Of a stretch of DNA of 64,000 bases, positions 44,036 through 54,368 are shown piece after piece. Location of the stretch: the NCBI GenBank assembly GCA_023053575.1, contig JAKZAP010000019.1, positions 868,001 through 932,000 of the forward strand, given 5' to 3'. Origin of the DNA: Branchinecta lynchi. Its lineage: Eukaryota; Arthropoda; Branchiopoda; Anostraca; Branchinectidae. The notes under the pieces are model-generated. The model had not been told where the DNA came from. It ran no database searches and worked only from the letters and a program-made list of their open reading frames with translations. Both the position numbers and the translations under genes were made by a program. Each line of letters opens with the position of its first letter. Positions within the stretch are counted from its first letter, which is position 1.

Positions 44036-44705
44036 TTCAATGGGCACATCAAACTACCCCAATCCCATTATGTAACAACCTAGGAACAATGCTTACCCCC
44101 GTAGATCGGCAGCTTTTTCGACCGTTTCCTCTCTGTGATATTTCTAAGCGTAATTTTTTGGGCCAGGACATGCTCAGTTTACTAGCTTGGACAAAGATAA
44201 GAGTGATGTCTCTTATAATACTTAGTTGATCTTTATTTTAAGCATAAATTAGCTTGTATAATTCAGATTTGAATAGGTTATTTATTTTTGAATGATTTTT
44301 TTAGCTATGTTATTTTTTATAAGCTTATTGCATATTCTGGTACATTTTATAAAGCAAGTTAATCAAGCTTCCCGACGCTATTCCACAAAGAAAAACTTTT
44401 AATAGGCACTTTAACCCATGAAACTTCTGATGAAACACTAGAACAATTAGGTAAGCTGCATCTGCGGCTTGACTTTGGTGACATCAAATATATCCTTTTC
44501 TATCAAGCATTGCTGGGAGTTTTTGAATTTCCTGCCAAGATATCCTAGCTCCTAAGATTTGGATCGCCGAAATGCCAGAGAGGTAAAGACAAGGGATAAC
44601 AAGAAAACGGCCGATTTTCGTAACGCCTTCTAAAGGAAGTCGGAAATGTTTATTTGTGAAGCATTTAATACAAAGTAAAGCATTAGAAGTGCATTGTCCT
44701 TTAAG
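44036..44705 (-). repeat. Inverted-pair repeat, arm 2 (mate at 17303-17968)
   Basis: Reverse complement of 17303-17968 with indels and substitutions. Both copies are inside the same 37.8-kb intron, about 26 kb apart. Class unknown. Confidence 0.7.
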
Positions 44706-45110
44706 GACTGGCAGCTAGTTTCAAAGAGTCTGGTTTGTCCCTTTCACGAGCAACGTCATTTTTCTGCCTTTGCAGCCGATCCTACAAACCTTTGGTGGGA
44801 AACCATGACTAGGGTAACGGTCCTGCACTGGTCCTTACTGATTAGTTGCGTTATAATCGAAGTTTTGTTTAGTTTGAATTAGTGTTTTTACGACTCCGGC
44901 GATCGTTGCCCGGTCGACGTTTCTTCGACGATTCAAGCAAACTTCGAACTTGTAAGCTCGGGAAGTTCGACGGTCAAAGTTTGAAGGACAAAGAAACTGT
45001 GACCGGCGACCAAAAACGGTATTTAAATAGAGACCGTTGAGTTTGAAGGTAACTTCAAAGTTCGGTCAAAAACGCAGCTATTGTTTCTTGAATGACGAGG
45101 ACGAAGGTTC
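44706..45110. other. Unassigned intronic sequence
   Basis: A short stretch near 44707-44765 resembles 42225-42280 (GTCTGGTTTGTCC and TTTCACGAGCAA versus CCTGGTCTGTCC and TTTCACCAGCAA). Otherwise nothing. Confidence 0.35.
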
Positions 45111-45114
45111 TAGA

Positions 45115-45985
45115 AGATACGGCACCGTGATTTACGCCACTGGGTATTTTTAGCCACTTATATTTACGCCACTGGGTATAATCACGCCTCCATGATTTAC
45201 GCCACTGGGTATTTTTAGCCACTATAGGTAACGCAGCAGGTAAAAAAGGACAAAAACAGATAAGTGGTGGGATTAGCGGAAGAATTTTGCGATACCCCTT
45301 GCTACTACTTAGGCTATAAAGGATTAACTACGGAAAAGCATTAAAAGGAAAACTGCCAATGTGATACCTATCGCTATATCGGTGACAGTTTTTTGTTTTG
45401 CTATACAAGTCCAAGAACGGAGACAATAACTACTGTGTCTGCTCCAAAGGTTCGCTGTTGGGCAAGAGCGGTTTGCGAGCTATGAGGGAAACCATGCTCA
45501 ACAAACCACATGAGGGACATGGGCCTGAGTGTTCAAAAATAGAAGTTATTCAAGCGAAAGCGGCGAATCCGAAACGCCTTTGCGAAGAAGTAATAGAGGC
45601 AATAGCAACCATACTTCGAGAAGAAGTGTCTCATCTTTTCGAGATGAGTGTCTCATTTGGTACACTTTAATTGGACTAGACATCTTGCAAGATTTAACGA
45701 TGTTATGCGAGTTTTCGTGTTTTTACTGTATTGTATTTTCTGTAAATATAAATCAAATGCTTCAAGAAATTTTCTTGCAAGGTCGTAAAAAAGTCATAAG
45801 ATTTTACTTGTTAAATTGCTAGGCCAATTAGATTATTTAATGAGTTATGAGAGTGGCGAAAAATCCTAGGTCACTAATCTCACTAAGCTTTCAGGTAACT
45901 AAACAAGGTTCAGCGCGTCATTAGGACATGGGTCGAAACCCAAAGCGGCGAAAAATATCCAGTGGCGAAGAATGCCAGTGGCTCT
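45115..45985 (+). mobile_element. MULE-like element with FLYWCH relic
   Basis: The left side carries TTTACGCCACTGGGTATTTT TAGCCACT, repeated three times in 45130-45225. The right side carries the inverse, AGCGGCGAAAAATATCCAGT and AGTGGCGAAGAATGCCAGTG (45940-45980). Between them is a FLYWCH-like frame. FLYWCH domains occur in Mutator-like transposases, which favours a MULE, but no DDE domain is left. No target duplication defined. Confidence 0.5.
45398..45670 (+). pseudogene. FLYWCH zinc-finger domain relic
   Basis: The frame reads YKSKNGDNNYCVCSKGSLLG ... NKPHEGHGPECSKIEVIQAK and continues into a helix with CEEVIEAIATILREEVSHL. In FLYWCH domains the order is Y-x-W-x-C...C...H-x-H followed by a D/E-x-x-K/R-x-E-x-x-x helix; here the tryptophan is a cysteine and one metal-binding cysteine is missing. 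A DNA-binding role is known for the family. The changes suggest decay. Confidence 0.55.
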
Positions 45986-45989
45986 AAAG

Positions 45990-47330
45990 TACTGCTACTG
46001 GTTCTAGACTATTAGAGAATTATCCCAACTACAAAAGATGGAACTGAAAGAGTCTAGAAGATATCAGATGAACGTCTGGACCTAGACAGATACCATGGTC
46101 TATAGATGTTTTTGCAGTTACGGTGGTATCATATACTACGTTATCTGCAAAAACGCGACTAGGGAATACTACCCACAGTTGGCCCACTCCCAGTGAGAAG
46201 GGAAGCGCACAAAAAACGAGACGGTGACAACACCAGAGCGTATAATAGCGAGTCTTCTTCCGCTCTTTCATTGAACCAAGACTGGGAGCAATTTGAATCG
46301 CAAATAGTTCGGAGCCATGACCCTTTGGAATTCCCCTTGCCATTTTTCTAGTGGCACTTTGCTTTGAATTCGTTAAATTACGATAGTACTTGTGTCTTGG
46401 AAGATGAACTTCCCTTTCTTACAAATGGATTTAAATAAACTCGCAATGGCTCATGGGATCCTGAACCAAGTCGTGTTTCAGCACCGTTAGCTCCAGAAAG
46501 GACCTGTGATTAGGGGTCCATCACTTGCGATTTTCGGTGTCCCAGTCTTCTTCAGCGATAGTCCCAGTCTTCTTCTGGCGATATCAGTTCGCGTCTTTCT
46601 CCAACACGCCGTGCTTGGTTCGACAGACCATAGGGGTTCAAAAGCTACTAATCGTAAACTCTTGAACTTTAAATTGGACTCTAGAAAGTACTTGTAGAAG
46701 TTCAGTTCAAATCGGATATTTCTGTCCGTCGTGCCTCAGTATTCCAGTCTTCTTCAGCAGTCCGGCTTTGCTTTTACTCACCACCCTCCTATGGCGGTGT
46801 CTGCGCGCGTCTCACTTACACACGCAGCTCTTCGGCTCTACAGTTTCGTCCTTCGTATGTCGAATATTCCGTTTTACATGTAAGCTCTGGCTGTCATTTT
46901 TAATTTCTTTGGAAGATCAGGAATAGATTTAAGGGTATAAGGATGTTTATTTGTGATTATCATCACTTTTCTGTTCTCCTTTTGCTTTTATTTTGTTGTT
47001 CTCGTAGCCAACCCCATGTGGATTGTCGGTTGTTTTTTTTTTTTTTTTTTTTTAAATATTATCTTTACAATTCTATTCATAACTTAACAATTACCTCAAT
47101 ATTTTCACCTTTCCGTGAGGATTGTCGGTTACTGTTCTATAAGATATCAAACAATTTTTTGTCGAAAGCCTGGAAAATCGTTTCCCCGCTTAGGACAGAT
47201 CACACTCTTAGTAATTATCTTAATTCTGCAATCTAGAAGGTGCAGCTGTAATTGTTGCCAAAAATCCTCCTTAAGCCCGTCTGAGCCCTTTCGCATGAAC
47301 ACATTTCCCGAGTTCATTTCTGTCTCGAAT
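45990..47330. other. Mostly unassigned; poly-T and a MITE fragment
   Basis: 46079-46155 (ATACCATGGTCTATAG, TTTTTGCAGTTACGGTGGTA) is a fragment of the GGTAACC MITE at 56201-56534. A T run lies at 47033-47053. CCAGTCTTCTTC recurs at 46541-46575 and 46743. No exon recognised. Confidence 0.4.
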
Positions 47331-47333
47331 ATT

Positions 47334-47802
47334 GAATGGATTTGAGGCTAACTACGTCAAAAATGTATACGAGAATCGATAAAAGGTTTTTAGTCTTCGA
47401 GAAACTACAAACATTATTCGAGAAAAGATAAATTGTATTCGAGAATGTTTTAAAAATATTTAAGATATAAATTGAAATTAGGTACTCGAGAATGACATAA
47501 ATGTATTCGAAAATGACAAAAATGCACTCGAGATTTTTTTTTTCTTTCTTTTGCCATTCTCCAGTAATTTGTGTCATTCTCGAATTCCTTATTTCAATTC
47601 AGATGTCAAAGACATTTTAGAAATTCTCGAATACTTCTTATCTTTTCTCGAATAGCTTCTGCGGTTTCTCGAAGACCTAAAAATAATCTCGAAAAGTTTT
47701 CGTCGATTCTCGAAGAGACACCGATTCCTCAAAGACATTGAAATGATTCTCGAATACATTTCGTCTCCAGTACATTTTCGACGTATTTAGCCTCAAATCC
47801 AT
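47334..47802. mobile_element. Foldback element with repeated TCGAGAA motifs
   Basis: Ends GAATGGATTTGAGGCTAACT and its inverse GTATTTAGCCTCAAATCCAT TC. Nearly the whole interior is a ladder of TCGAGAA on one half and TTCTCGA on the other, every 20-40 bp, so the element can fold end to end. No coding frame; no clear target duplication. Confidence 0.72.
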
Positions 47803-47811
47803 TCCATACTC

Positions 47812-47975
47812 GTAAATATTCCTTCAGCCCAAGCTGACTGCGAATCATATTTGATGGTGCCAAACGTATACCGCGGTTTTGAGCCTGAAGAGGACCCTTG
47901 CCAAAAAGGGCCGAAACATAGCTCCAATAAAATTCAGCTGACGTATCCGTTTTGCACCATCAAAACTCGTCAGTC
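47812..47975 (+). mobile_element. Penelope-like hammerhead repeat, locus 8
   Basis: The core CTGAAGA (47885-47891), stem II GGACCCTT and AAGGGCC, and GAAA (47913-47916), then AATTCAGCTGACGTATCCGT and TTGCACCATCAAA. To the left, ATTCCTTCAGCCCAAGCTGA is the family's outer end in inverse orientation, so it too has inverted ends. Both boxes are intact. Confidence 0.7.
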
Positions 47976-48034
47976 AGTGGCCTTCATTGCCCGGTAAGTT
48001 GTGTCCGATGTACCCTCTAAAGCTGAACTAACAT

Positions 48035-48125
48035 TACTAAGTTTCCTATTTTTTGTTTATTTTTTTTTGTTTATGACCCGTCATTTCAAACAGAAAAAGG
48101 ACGGAGTACAAAAACGAAAAGAACA
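48035..48125 (-). repeat. LINE 3' tail fragment
   Basis: TTTATGACCCGTCATTTC and AAAAAGGACGGAGTACAAAA are the inverse of the shared LINE ending (ACTCCG...GGGTCATAAA). Only about 90 bp remain. Confidence 0.5.
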
Positions 48126-48254
48126 AGACCAAAGGTGTCGATGGGATCCCAAAAATCTAATATTTGATTCAGACAATCGAGTCTTGTCTTCGCCAGATCC
48201 AGTCTTGGACAGGCTAATTATCAGAGAAAACCAAGTTCAGATATACCTCTATAA

Positions 48255-49325
48255 ACCATATCTATTTTGACGATACTGACCGGGACTTCCTGCCGATTTC
48301 CGAGCGAACTACTAGCCCAGCAAACAAAAAAAATACAGAAACAAAACCAGCGTATCTCCTTATCCCTATAAAGAACATCTAATCAACTTTGAATAAAAGT
48401 TTGACTTAAAAAAAAATCCGGTTACAACCGGATTCCGGAAAAATTATATGTCCGGGTAAAAAAACATCGTCATAAACCGACTCAGCCTCCCTTCTTACCC
48501 CTTAATCTGTCATCTACTCGAACTTTTGCTTTTAACATATTTTCCGGTTTTGGCCGGATTCCGGGCGAACTACTTGTCCGTCAAGAAAATGATTTTCACC
48601 ATCGTCTTCAGCATGTCTTCCTACCCCTAAACCGAACATCTAATCAACTTCAAATAAAACTTTCACTTTTAACAAACTTTCCGGTTTTGGCCGGATTCCG
48701 GGCGAACTACTCGTCCGATGACAAAATGAGTTTCCCCATCGTGCTCAGCATGTCTTCTTACCCCAAAATCGACTATCAAACTATCAACTCGAAATAAAAC
48801 TTCTAATTTTAACAAACTTTCCGGTTTCGGCCGGATTCCGGGCGTACTACTTATCCTTCGAGAAAATGGTTTTCACCATCGTCTTCAGCATGTCTTCCTA
48901 CCCCTAAATCGAACATCTAATCAACTTCAAATAAAACTTTTACTTTTAACAAACTTTCCGGTTTTGGCCGGATTCCGGGCGAACTACTCGTCCGATGACA
49001 AAATAGTTTTCACCATCGTGCTCAGCATGTCTTCTTACCCCGTAATCGACTATCACATTAGCTGTTTCAAAATATTTTGTTTGCCCCTTAATTTAAACCC
49101 CCTCCCCCACCCCTAAATGTAGGGCTACATAGCCCATCTACGAACTTGACTGGTCCGACGACCCAACGAATCCTCACACCAAGTTTCATCAAAATATCTC
49201 ACTCCCTTCGAAAGTTATCGTGCTTACAGACGGACGGACGGACGGACGGACGGACGGACGGACGGACAGACGGACAACTTTTGCGATGTCATAGGTATCC
49301 CTCCACTTACGTTTTGGGATCCCAA
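48255..49325 (+). mobile_element. 138-bp-unit array with (GACG)n tail, copy 2
   Basis: Four well-kept units with TTTCCGGTTTTGGCCGGATT start near 48542, 48679, 48819 and 48957 (spacing 137-140), preceded by more diverged ones. The tail module follows, with GCCCCTTAATTTAAACCCCC, AAGTTTCATCAAAATATCTC, (GACG)n at 49231-49264 and ATAGGTATCCCTCCACTTAC. Same order as 26080-26990. Confidence 0.78.
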
Positions 49326-49509
49326 AAACAAACATCTTATGATTTAAATCACAGTGGCGAAATATTTTTCATATCTGGACGTTTCTCGTTAAACTAATTC
49401 CGAAATATGTCTTTGGTATTGGTATATGTATATCTACGTCGTGGTTAACCAGTGTCCTATGGCAGTTGCGGGGATTGGCGATAGCGCGGGAACGACCCGG
49501 CCATTAACA

Positions 49510-49865
49510 AAAATAGATAGATAGATGGATAGTTTATTGCTACAAGCATCCCGAGGGCCATGTCAAAACTTTAACAAACGGAAAGAAAAAAAAAACACTA
49601 ACATATAATAATACTCGTTTTCGTTTAATTTATTTTACTTATTCCAAAAAATCTACTTCTGTATTCTGTCGCTAGCCTCAAATATTAGATGGGCGGGTGT
49701 AAAGAAGGTCGTTCGGATTTGAAGCAAGAGCTAGAAGCTCATATGGCCCTTGCAAGGCTGGGTCAGAGGATGAAAGGAGGAATTTTCCAATGTCTGGGTT
49801 TGTCGCGATCATTTGTAAGCAAAACCTGATAAGATAAGAATGATCATGGACCCTTGGCAATCCCG
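49510..49865 (-). repeat. Retroelement 3' end with (GATA)n tail, copy 2
   Basis: (ATAG)n at 49508-49530, then AGGGCCATGTCAAAACTTTA and TTATTCCAAAAAATCTACTT, as at 34474-34650. A short minus frame up to 49860 (SSSDPALQGPYELLALASNP) may be the protein C-terminus, but I do not recognise it. Confidence 0.55.
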
Positions 49866-50262
49866 AGCGTATATCGTTTGGTTAACAGTATTAAGAAATT
49901 TAATTCTAAGCAAAACCCTTGAGGTAAAATGATCATGGGCCCTTGGTGATCACGAAGATATATTTAGTTTGGTCAAAAGTAATTTTTTCACTTTCCAGTT
50001 AATATGCGCACTTTAAGGGTACTATAAATTCGTTTTAAGCAAAACCCTTGCATCACAAACATCATGGGCCCGGGGGGGCCATGAAATATATCGTTTGGTC
50101 AAAAGTGCTCTTTTTACTGTGCGGTTAAGATGCGTACATTGAGGTAGCTAGAAATTGATTTCGAAGGAAAACCCCTTAGGCAAAAATGATAACGGGCTCA
50201 TAGCCATCATGAAAACGCAAATTGTGCTTAAAAGTATTTCTTGTACTTTACGCTCAAGATCA
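49840..50262 (+). repeat. Diverged tandem repeat, about 130-bp units
   Basis: GATCATGGGCCCTTGG or a variant recurs near 49842, 49929, 50061 and 50189, each followed by ATATAT and TTGGTCAAAAGT-like sequence and preceded by AAGCAAAACCCTTG. Confidence 0.6.
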
Positions 50263-50269
50263 ATACTTT

Positions 50270-51200
50270 AAAGGACGGTCCGATCTGGTAAGTGCCAATT
50301 TCAACATTGACAATGTTGGCAAGTCTGCAATGTTTCAGCTAAGTTAGCACATCTGGAAGTGCCCTCCCCCCAGTGCCCGAATCCGGTCCGCTTGTGTCAC
50401 TGATGTATCTTTTGCTTTTGCTTGTTCTTCCCACCAAGTCTCATCCGGTCGCTCCATTCTAAGCAAGTCACGATCTCCACTTCTACCCTCCCCCTTACCC
50501 CCCGCATTCATCGGATCTGGTCCTGACTACATGGGACATCTGAGACATGAGTCTCTCAAACAAGTTCCGAGCCGATCACCAGTTCGAAAGTTATATATGC
50601 TTCAAATTCAGAATTTCCCTTCCCTCCACTCCCCCCAATGGCGGAACTGACCATTTTCAAGTCAATCGGGCTGGGTCCATGATACGCCTGCCAAGTTTCA
50701 TCGTGCCAGCCAGCATGAAAGTACCTTAACTCCGTATCACCATAATTCCGGACCCCCCCCCCCTCTAACTCTCCCCACATTGCCCATTTCCGGTGTAGTT
50801 CTGTTAATGATGTGACTAGGTATTGTGCTTGTTCTTCCCATCAAGTTTCATCCCTTTCGCTCTACTCTAACTGTGTCACATAATTTCCTGTTCCCACTCC
50901 GACTCCGCCCACATTGAGCAGATCCGGTCTGGACTTGAAATGGGACATCGGAGACACGAGGTCTTTCTAAATATCAAGTTTCATGAAGATCCGATCACCC
51001 GTTTGAAAGTTATGCATGCCACTAAATTCCGGATTCGGGCTCCCTCCTTCCACCAGGATAGTCGGATCCGTCAAGTGACCATTTCGAAGTTAATTTTGTC
51101 GGGTCTCTAATATGCGTGCCAAGTTTCATCGTCCTAGGACATCTGGAAGTACCCTAACTCGCAAACAAGGGCGACCGACCAACAGACCGATGGAAAAGTG
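50270..51200 (-). mobile_element. GTGCCATAT element with about 420-bp units, copy E
   Basis: Inverse of copies A, B and D: CCAAGTTTCATCGTGCCAG, AGTTTCATGAAGATCCGATC ACCCGTT, AAGTTTCATCGTCCTAGG. The recognisable ends are lost; the left side meets a tandem repeat and the right side near 51200 ends in GATCGGTATA. Confidence 0.65.
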
Positions 51201-51543
51201 ATCGGTATATGGGTTGGTATATCGGTATACAAATAACAACATGCGTGTACAGCTCCATTTTCAAAGTATACGACGGGGGCGGCGTAAGGTTTCCGCATAT
51301 CAGTACAAAAACGCTCGAAGATCAGATAGTTCGGAGCCATGCTTTTGCAAACAATAACGTTACGGGGACGCTATCCTAATTGATAGTAATTTAAACAGCA
51401 AAAGGCTTTAGCCTCCACAAATTAGCACAACTTGTTTGACTTGCGTTCAGCTCATGGTTACAAATCTTCCAGAAAATCGAAATTGCGCTTTTGCGGCAGT
51501 TCGTGTTAACAAGCAACCTGCAATAATAAGTCCAGGCCATCAG

Positions 51544-51870
51544 CAGAGGCGTTACTAGCCAAAATATTTGGGGGACGAGGCATTTACCGACTGGCTGGTA
51601 ATTTTTACCGACTTTTTCTGCGGAAAAAACGACCGTTTTCAGCAACAAAAATGACATTTTTGAAAAAAAATCGACTGCCTTTCAGAAAGGATTTTCAGAA
51701 TAACCGACTATTTGGAACGAAAAATCGACGAATTTTCAAAAAACCGACTGTTTTCATGAAAAAAATCAACTGTTTTGACAAGCTTCGCGCCGACTCGATT
51801 ATTTTTTACCGACTGGACGAAAGCATTGGGGTGGGGGGCGTCCCCCTACCCCCCAATTGTGACGCCACTG
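51544..51870 (+). mobile_element. hAT-like MITE (GCGTTACTAGCC family), copy 3
   Basis: CAGAGGCGTTACTAGCC to ATTGTGACGCCACTG, flanked by GCCATCAG (51536-51543) and TCCATCAG (51871-51878), 7 of 8 identical. AAAAATCGAC units and the CTTCGCGCCGACTC block match copy 1. It lies 400 bp upstream of the last stomatin exon. Confidence 0.78.
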
Positions 51871-52277
51871 TCCATCAGTTGTGCCGTAATGAGTATCTGA
51901 GTTTTCTATCGAGCTTCAGCAAGGAGAATTTTCTCACCCTGATCAATTTGTTTCCCAATGACGGGCTTTTTCTTTGAGTTGGCTCTTGCATTTTCATATT
52001 TGATAATCTTCGGTTTCGAACGATGATAAAAATAATGGTATGACAAAAACAATCCATGTCTTGCCTTTTCTATTGCTTTTAGTAGTTGTTCCACTTTGGG
52101 ATCGCAAATACAGGGAAGACTTGGAATGGAGAAAAAGCAGAAGTAACAGAAAAGGATAGCTATGCTTTCCGAGCTATCTTCATCGTAGGCTTTAATTCCT
52201 AGCGAAAAAAAAATGATTTATCAAACCGAAACCATTTCAGTTGTTCAGCCTTCTAATCTTAATTATTTCCTTTCCAG

Positions 52278-52382
52278 ACGTTAAGCGCCATATCAGCCGA
52301 GAAGAACTCAACCATCATCTTCCCTCTTCCTATGGACTTCTTATCCCCCTTTCTCAACTTCAAAGATTCCAAACCGAAGTGA
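52278..52382 (+). CDS. STOM: Stomatin-like protein, terminal exon and stop
   Basis: Acceptor TTTCCAG, then 34 codons and TGA at 52380-52382. It begins TLSAISAEKNSTIIFPLPMD and ends FKDSKPK. The TL...AEKNST.IFPLPMD block is the conserved stomatin C-terminus, which in the family contributes to homo-oligomer assembly and lipid-raft association. It joins the 14325-14505 exon in phase 0 across an intron of 37.8 kb. No clear AATAAA signal is seen in the next 500 bp, so the 3' end of the transcript is not located. Confidence 0.94.
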   Translation, partial: TLSAISAEKNSTIIFPLPMDFLSPFLNFKDSKPK

Positions 52383-52920
52383 ACTAGTTCTGCTCTAAAC
52401 TAGAGCAAATTTACTACTTTTCGAGCACGTGTCAACGCAGCTTGTGCACCTATTGATCTCAGTGACGCATTTAGGCCTTAGGTTAATGTGATCAAGGGTC
52501 CATGATTTTTTGTCCCATTCGCGATCCCAAGTGAACATTCCTTCCTGTGCTCTACTACTGTAAATATTTTCCATCCTCTATTGGCTTTCACTTTAGCCCA
52601 CATCTCTCGAGTTAAGCTGCGCACGCTTAACTCGTAGATGCAACGATGCCGCCCTTCAAGATGTCATCTAGGGGGTCTGAAAGAACGCCATTTAGGGAAA
52701 AGAAGACCTCGGAAAAGTTGCCTTAGGATGCTATCCTTTGAAATATTCTTGGAAATTGGGATGAGTTTCGAAAAATCATGGGCCCTTAGTATTATGGAGA
52801 CGAATATTTACTTGGAGATCGACGCTCATTATTACGTTGCTTTGCATCCACGTCGAATTACGGTTGAAACTCTCGATATCGATGAGCGCTTAAACGCCGA
52901 AGCCTATGTGTTTAAGTTTA
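52383..52920 (+). other. Stomatin 3' UTR (start) and unassigned sequence
   Basis: Follows the stomatin stop codon. No AATAAA or clear variant seen; extent of the UTR is unknown. Confidence 0.4.
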
Positions 52921-53300
52921 TTCAAGTGATGTTTACAACGGATACGTCAGCTATGATTTTTCATCAGCGATATTTCGGCCCTTCTTGGCAAGGGTCCTTG
53001 TCAGGCTGTCAATCCTCTAGCTCAACTAAGGGGAAGGAATCAAACCTGTAATAAATAACTGAAGAGATCAACTGCGGGGAAGGAATCAAACCTGTAATAA
53101 ATAACTGAAGCTTCAGTTATTTATTACAGGTTTGATTCCTTCCCTGCAGTTGATCTAGAGGATTGACAGCCTGACGAGGACCCTTGACAAGAAGGGCCGA
53201 AATATCGCTGATGAAAAATCATAGATGACGTATCCGTTGTAAACATTGTTTGAATAAATGTTTCAAAGTCAGCCTGGGCTCAAAGAATATTTATCTACGA
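52920..53300. mobile_element. Penelope-like hammerhead repeat, locus 9, inverted pair
   Basis: The minus arm (52946-53010) has GAAA and CTGACAA (one change). The plus arm (53165-53229) has GACAGC, CTGACGA (53171-53177), stem II with one change, GAAA, then TA and GATGAC. Between the arms is a shorter inverted repeat (AAATAACTGAAG around 53105) and a 40-bp duplication with GGGGAAGGAATCAAACCTG. The plus arm ends in GGGCTCAAAGAATATTTA. Confidence 0.74.
53165..53229 (+). ncRNA. Hammerhead-type ribozyme candidate, near intact
   Basis: The boxes CTGACGA and GAAA are intact; stem II has GGACCCTTGACAAGAAGGGC C (loop change only). Stem I is weakened by GATGAC where other copies have GCTGAC. Confidence 0.5.
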
Positions 53301-53476
53301 AGTGTTTAAGTTGTTGCTAACGTGGATCATGAGTTAATAGAACAACAGGCAATGTGGAAGAGAGTAACCCTCGATAGCCAGATGGCAAACTCGAGGGTCA
53401 AATGGCAGTATGGCAATGTTACCGTTTTACAACTTCGGGGACACACAAAATATGTAACCCCTCGATATTCGACTGG

Positions 53477-53497
53477 AGGGGGGGGGGGGGGGGGGGT
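53477..53497 (+). repeat. Poly-G tract
   Basis: About 20 G in a row within sequence that otherwise shows no repeat boundary. Confidence 0.7.
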
Positions 53498-53729
53498 CAT
53501 AAACTTCAAAACGGTCCAGTTACATAAGTTTAGAGGCCGAACCATCACGGTTCACGGCAAGCAACACGGCAAGAAATAAGTTGAACATTTGTTGGAGGAC
53601 AAACGTCGATGTGTCAAAACGTCAAACGTCAAAACAGTATTAATGTAGAGTCTCGGTAACTTAAGCTCTCATCGATAGAGGTAAATGTTGTGGCGTCGGA
53701 TGAAGCGGCACATTTCTCTGAGCGACTTA

Positions 53730-54015
53730 CCCTAGGTTCACACAGACGTTCACACTGAGGCGATATCGATCATCGCCGAGATTTTCGTCGCCAAAATCGG
53801 CAATTTCCGTTGCTTCGTCAGGCGATTTTCAATGTTGGAAAAATACAACTTTAATCGGGTGACAGTACGATTTTATGCACCCAACAGCAACATTTCGCGT
53901 TAAATTCTGTTGCCGACGAAAATTCAATGTGAACATCCAGGCGATATAAAATCTTCTGTCGCTGCGATTGAAAAATCTCGTTCATCGCCGCAATTTGCTC
54001 TGTCTGAACCTAGGG
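53730..54015. mobile_element. PIF/Harbinger-like MITE (CCCTAGGTTCA ends)
   Basis: CCCTAGGTTCACACAG at the left and CTGTCTGAACCTAGGG at the right, 14 of 16 complementary, with TTA outside on both sides (53727-53729, 54016-54018). 286 bp. The interior has scattered GGCGAT and ATCGCC units. TTA fits the 3-bp TWA target of PIF/Harbinger. Confidence 0.8.
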
Positions 54016-54368
54016 TTACTCGTTCTCAATGTTATTGCAGCTTAAAAAATAGGGTTATTATTCAAGTTTGGAGATATTCAGCCGGCAGGATCTTGTCATC
54101 CATGAATGTCTCATGTCAGGGGTCGCAGACTTGATTGTGTGGTACAACCGATATCTGTTGTTGTCTGATTTAGTTGAAAGAACAGGTCATCCTTTTTATT
54201 GTTGAAAGTGTATGCTGGTGAACAAAAGAATGGCTCGGATGAAAATAAACAAATGTAAAGTACTACCAAGGCTATAATACGGGAAAATATAAACAGGAAA
54301 AAGCGTGAAAAACCGATGCAAAAAAGATGCTAATTTGTGCATGAACGTTTATGGCTTGAGTAAGTCGG

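Larger units (their letters stand above)
2242..52382 (+). other. STOM: Stomatin/MEC-2-like gene body (3' part), four exons
   Basis: Four exons on one strand, each bounded by AG and GT, join in frame to give the C-terminal 181 residues of a stomatin. Stomatins are membrane-associated SPFH/band 7 scaffold proteins that oligomerise and modulate ion channels. Exon phases are 0, 2 and 0. Introns are about 3.2, 8.7 and 37.8 kb. The N-terminal hydrophobic hairpin and first half of the SPFH domain must lie upstream, since I found no matching exon in 1-2241. The symbol denotes the family; orthology to STOM, STOML3, UNC-1 or MEC-2 cannot be settled from this part. Confidence 0.93.

Noticed and set aside
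49231..49264. (GACG)n as a stand-alone microsatellite of interest
   Set aside because: It is part of the tail module shared by three copies of one repeat element.
53322..53579. 85-codon frame with a polyglycine run
   Set aside because: The run comes from a poly-G tract; no domain and no supporting context.
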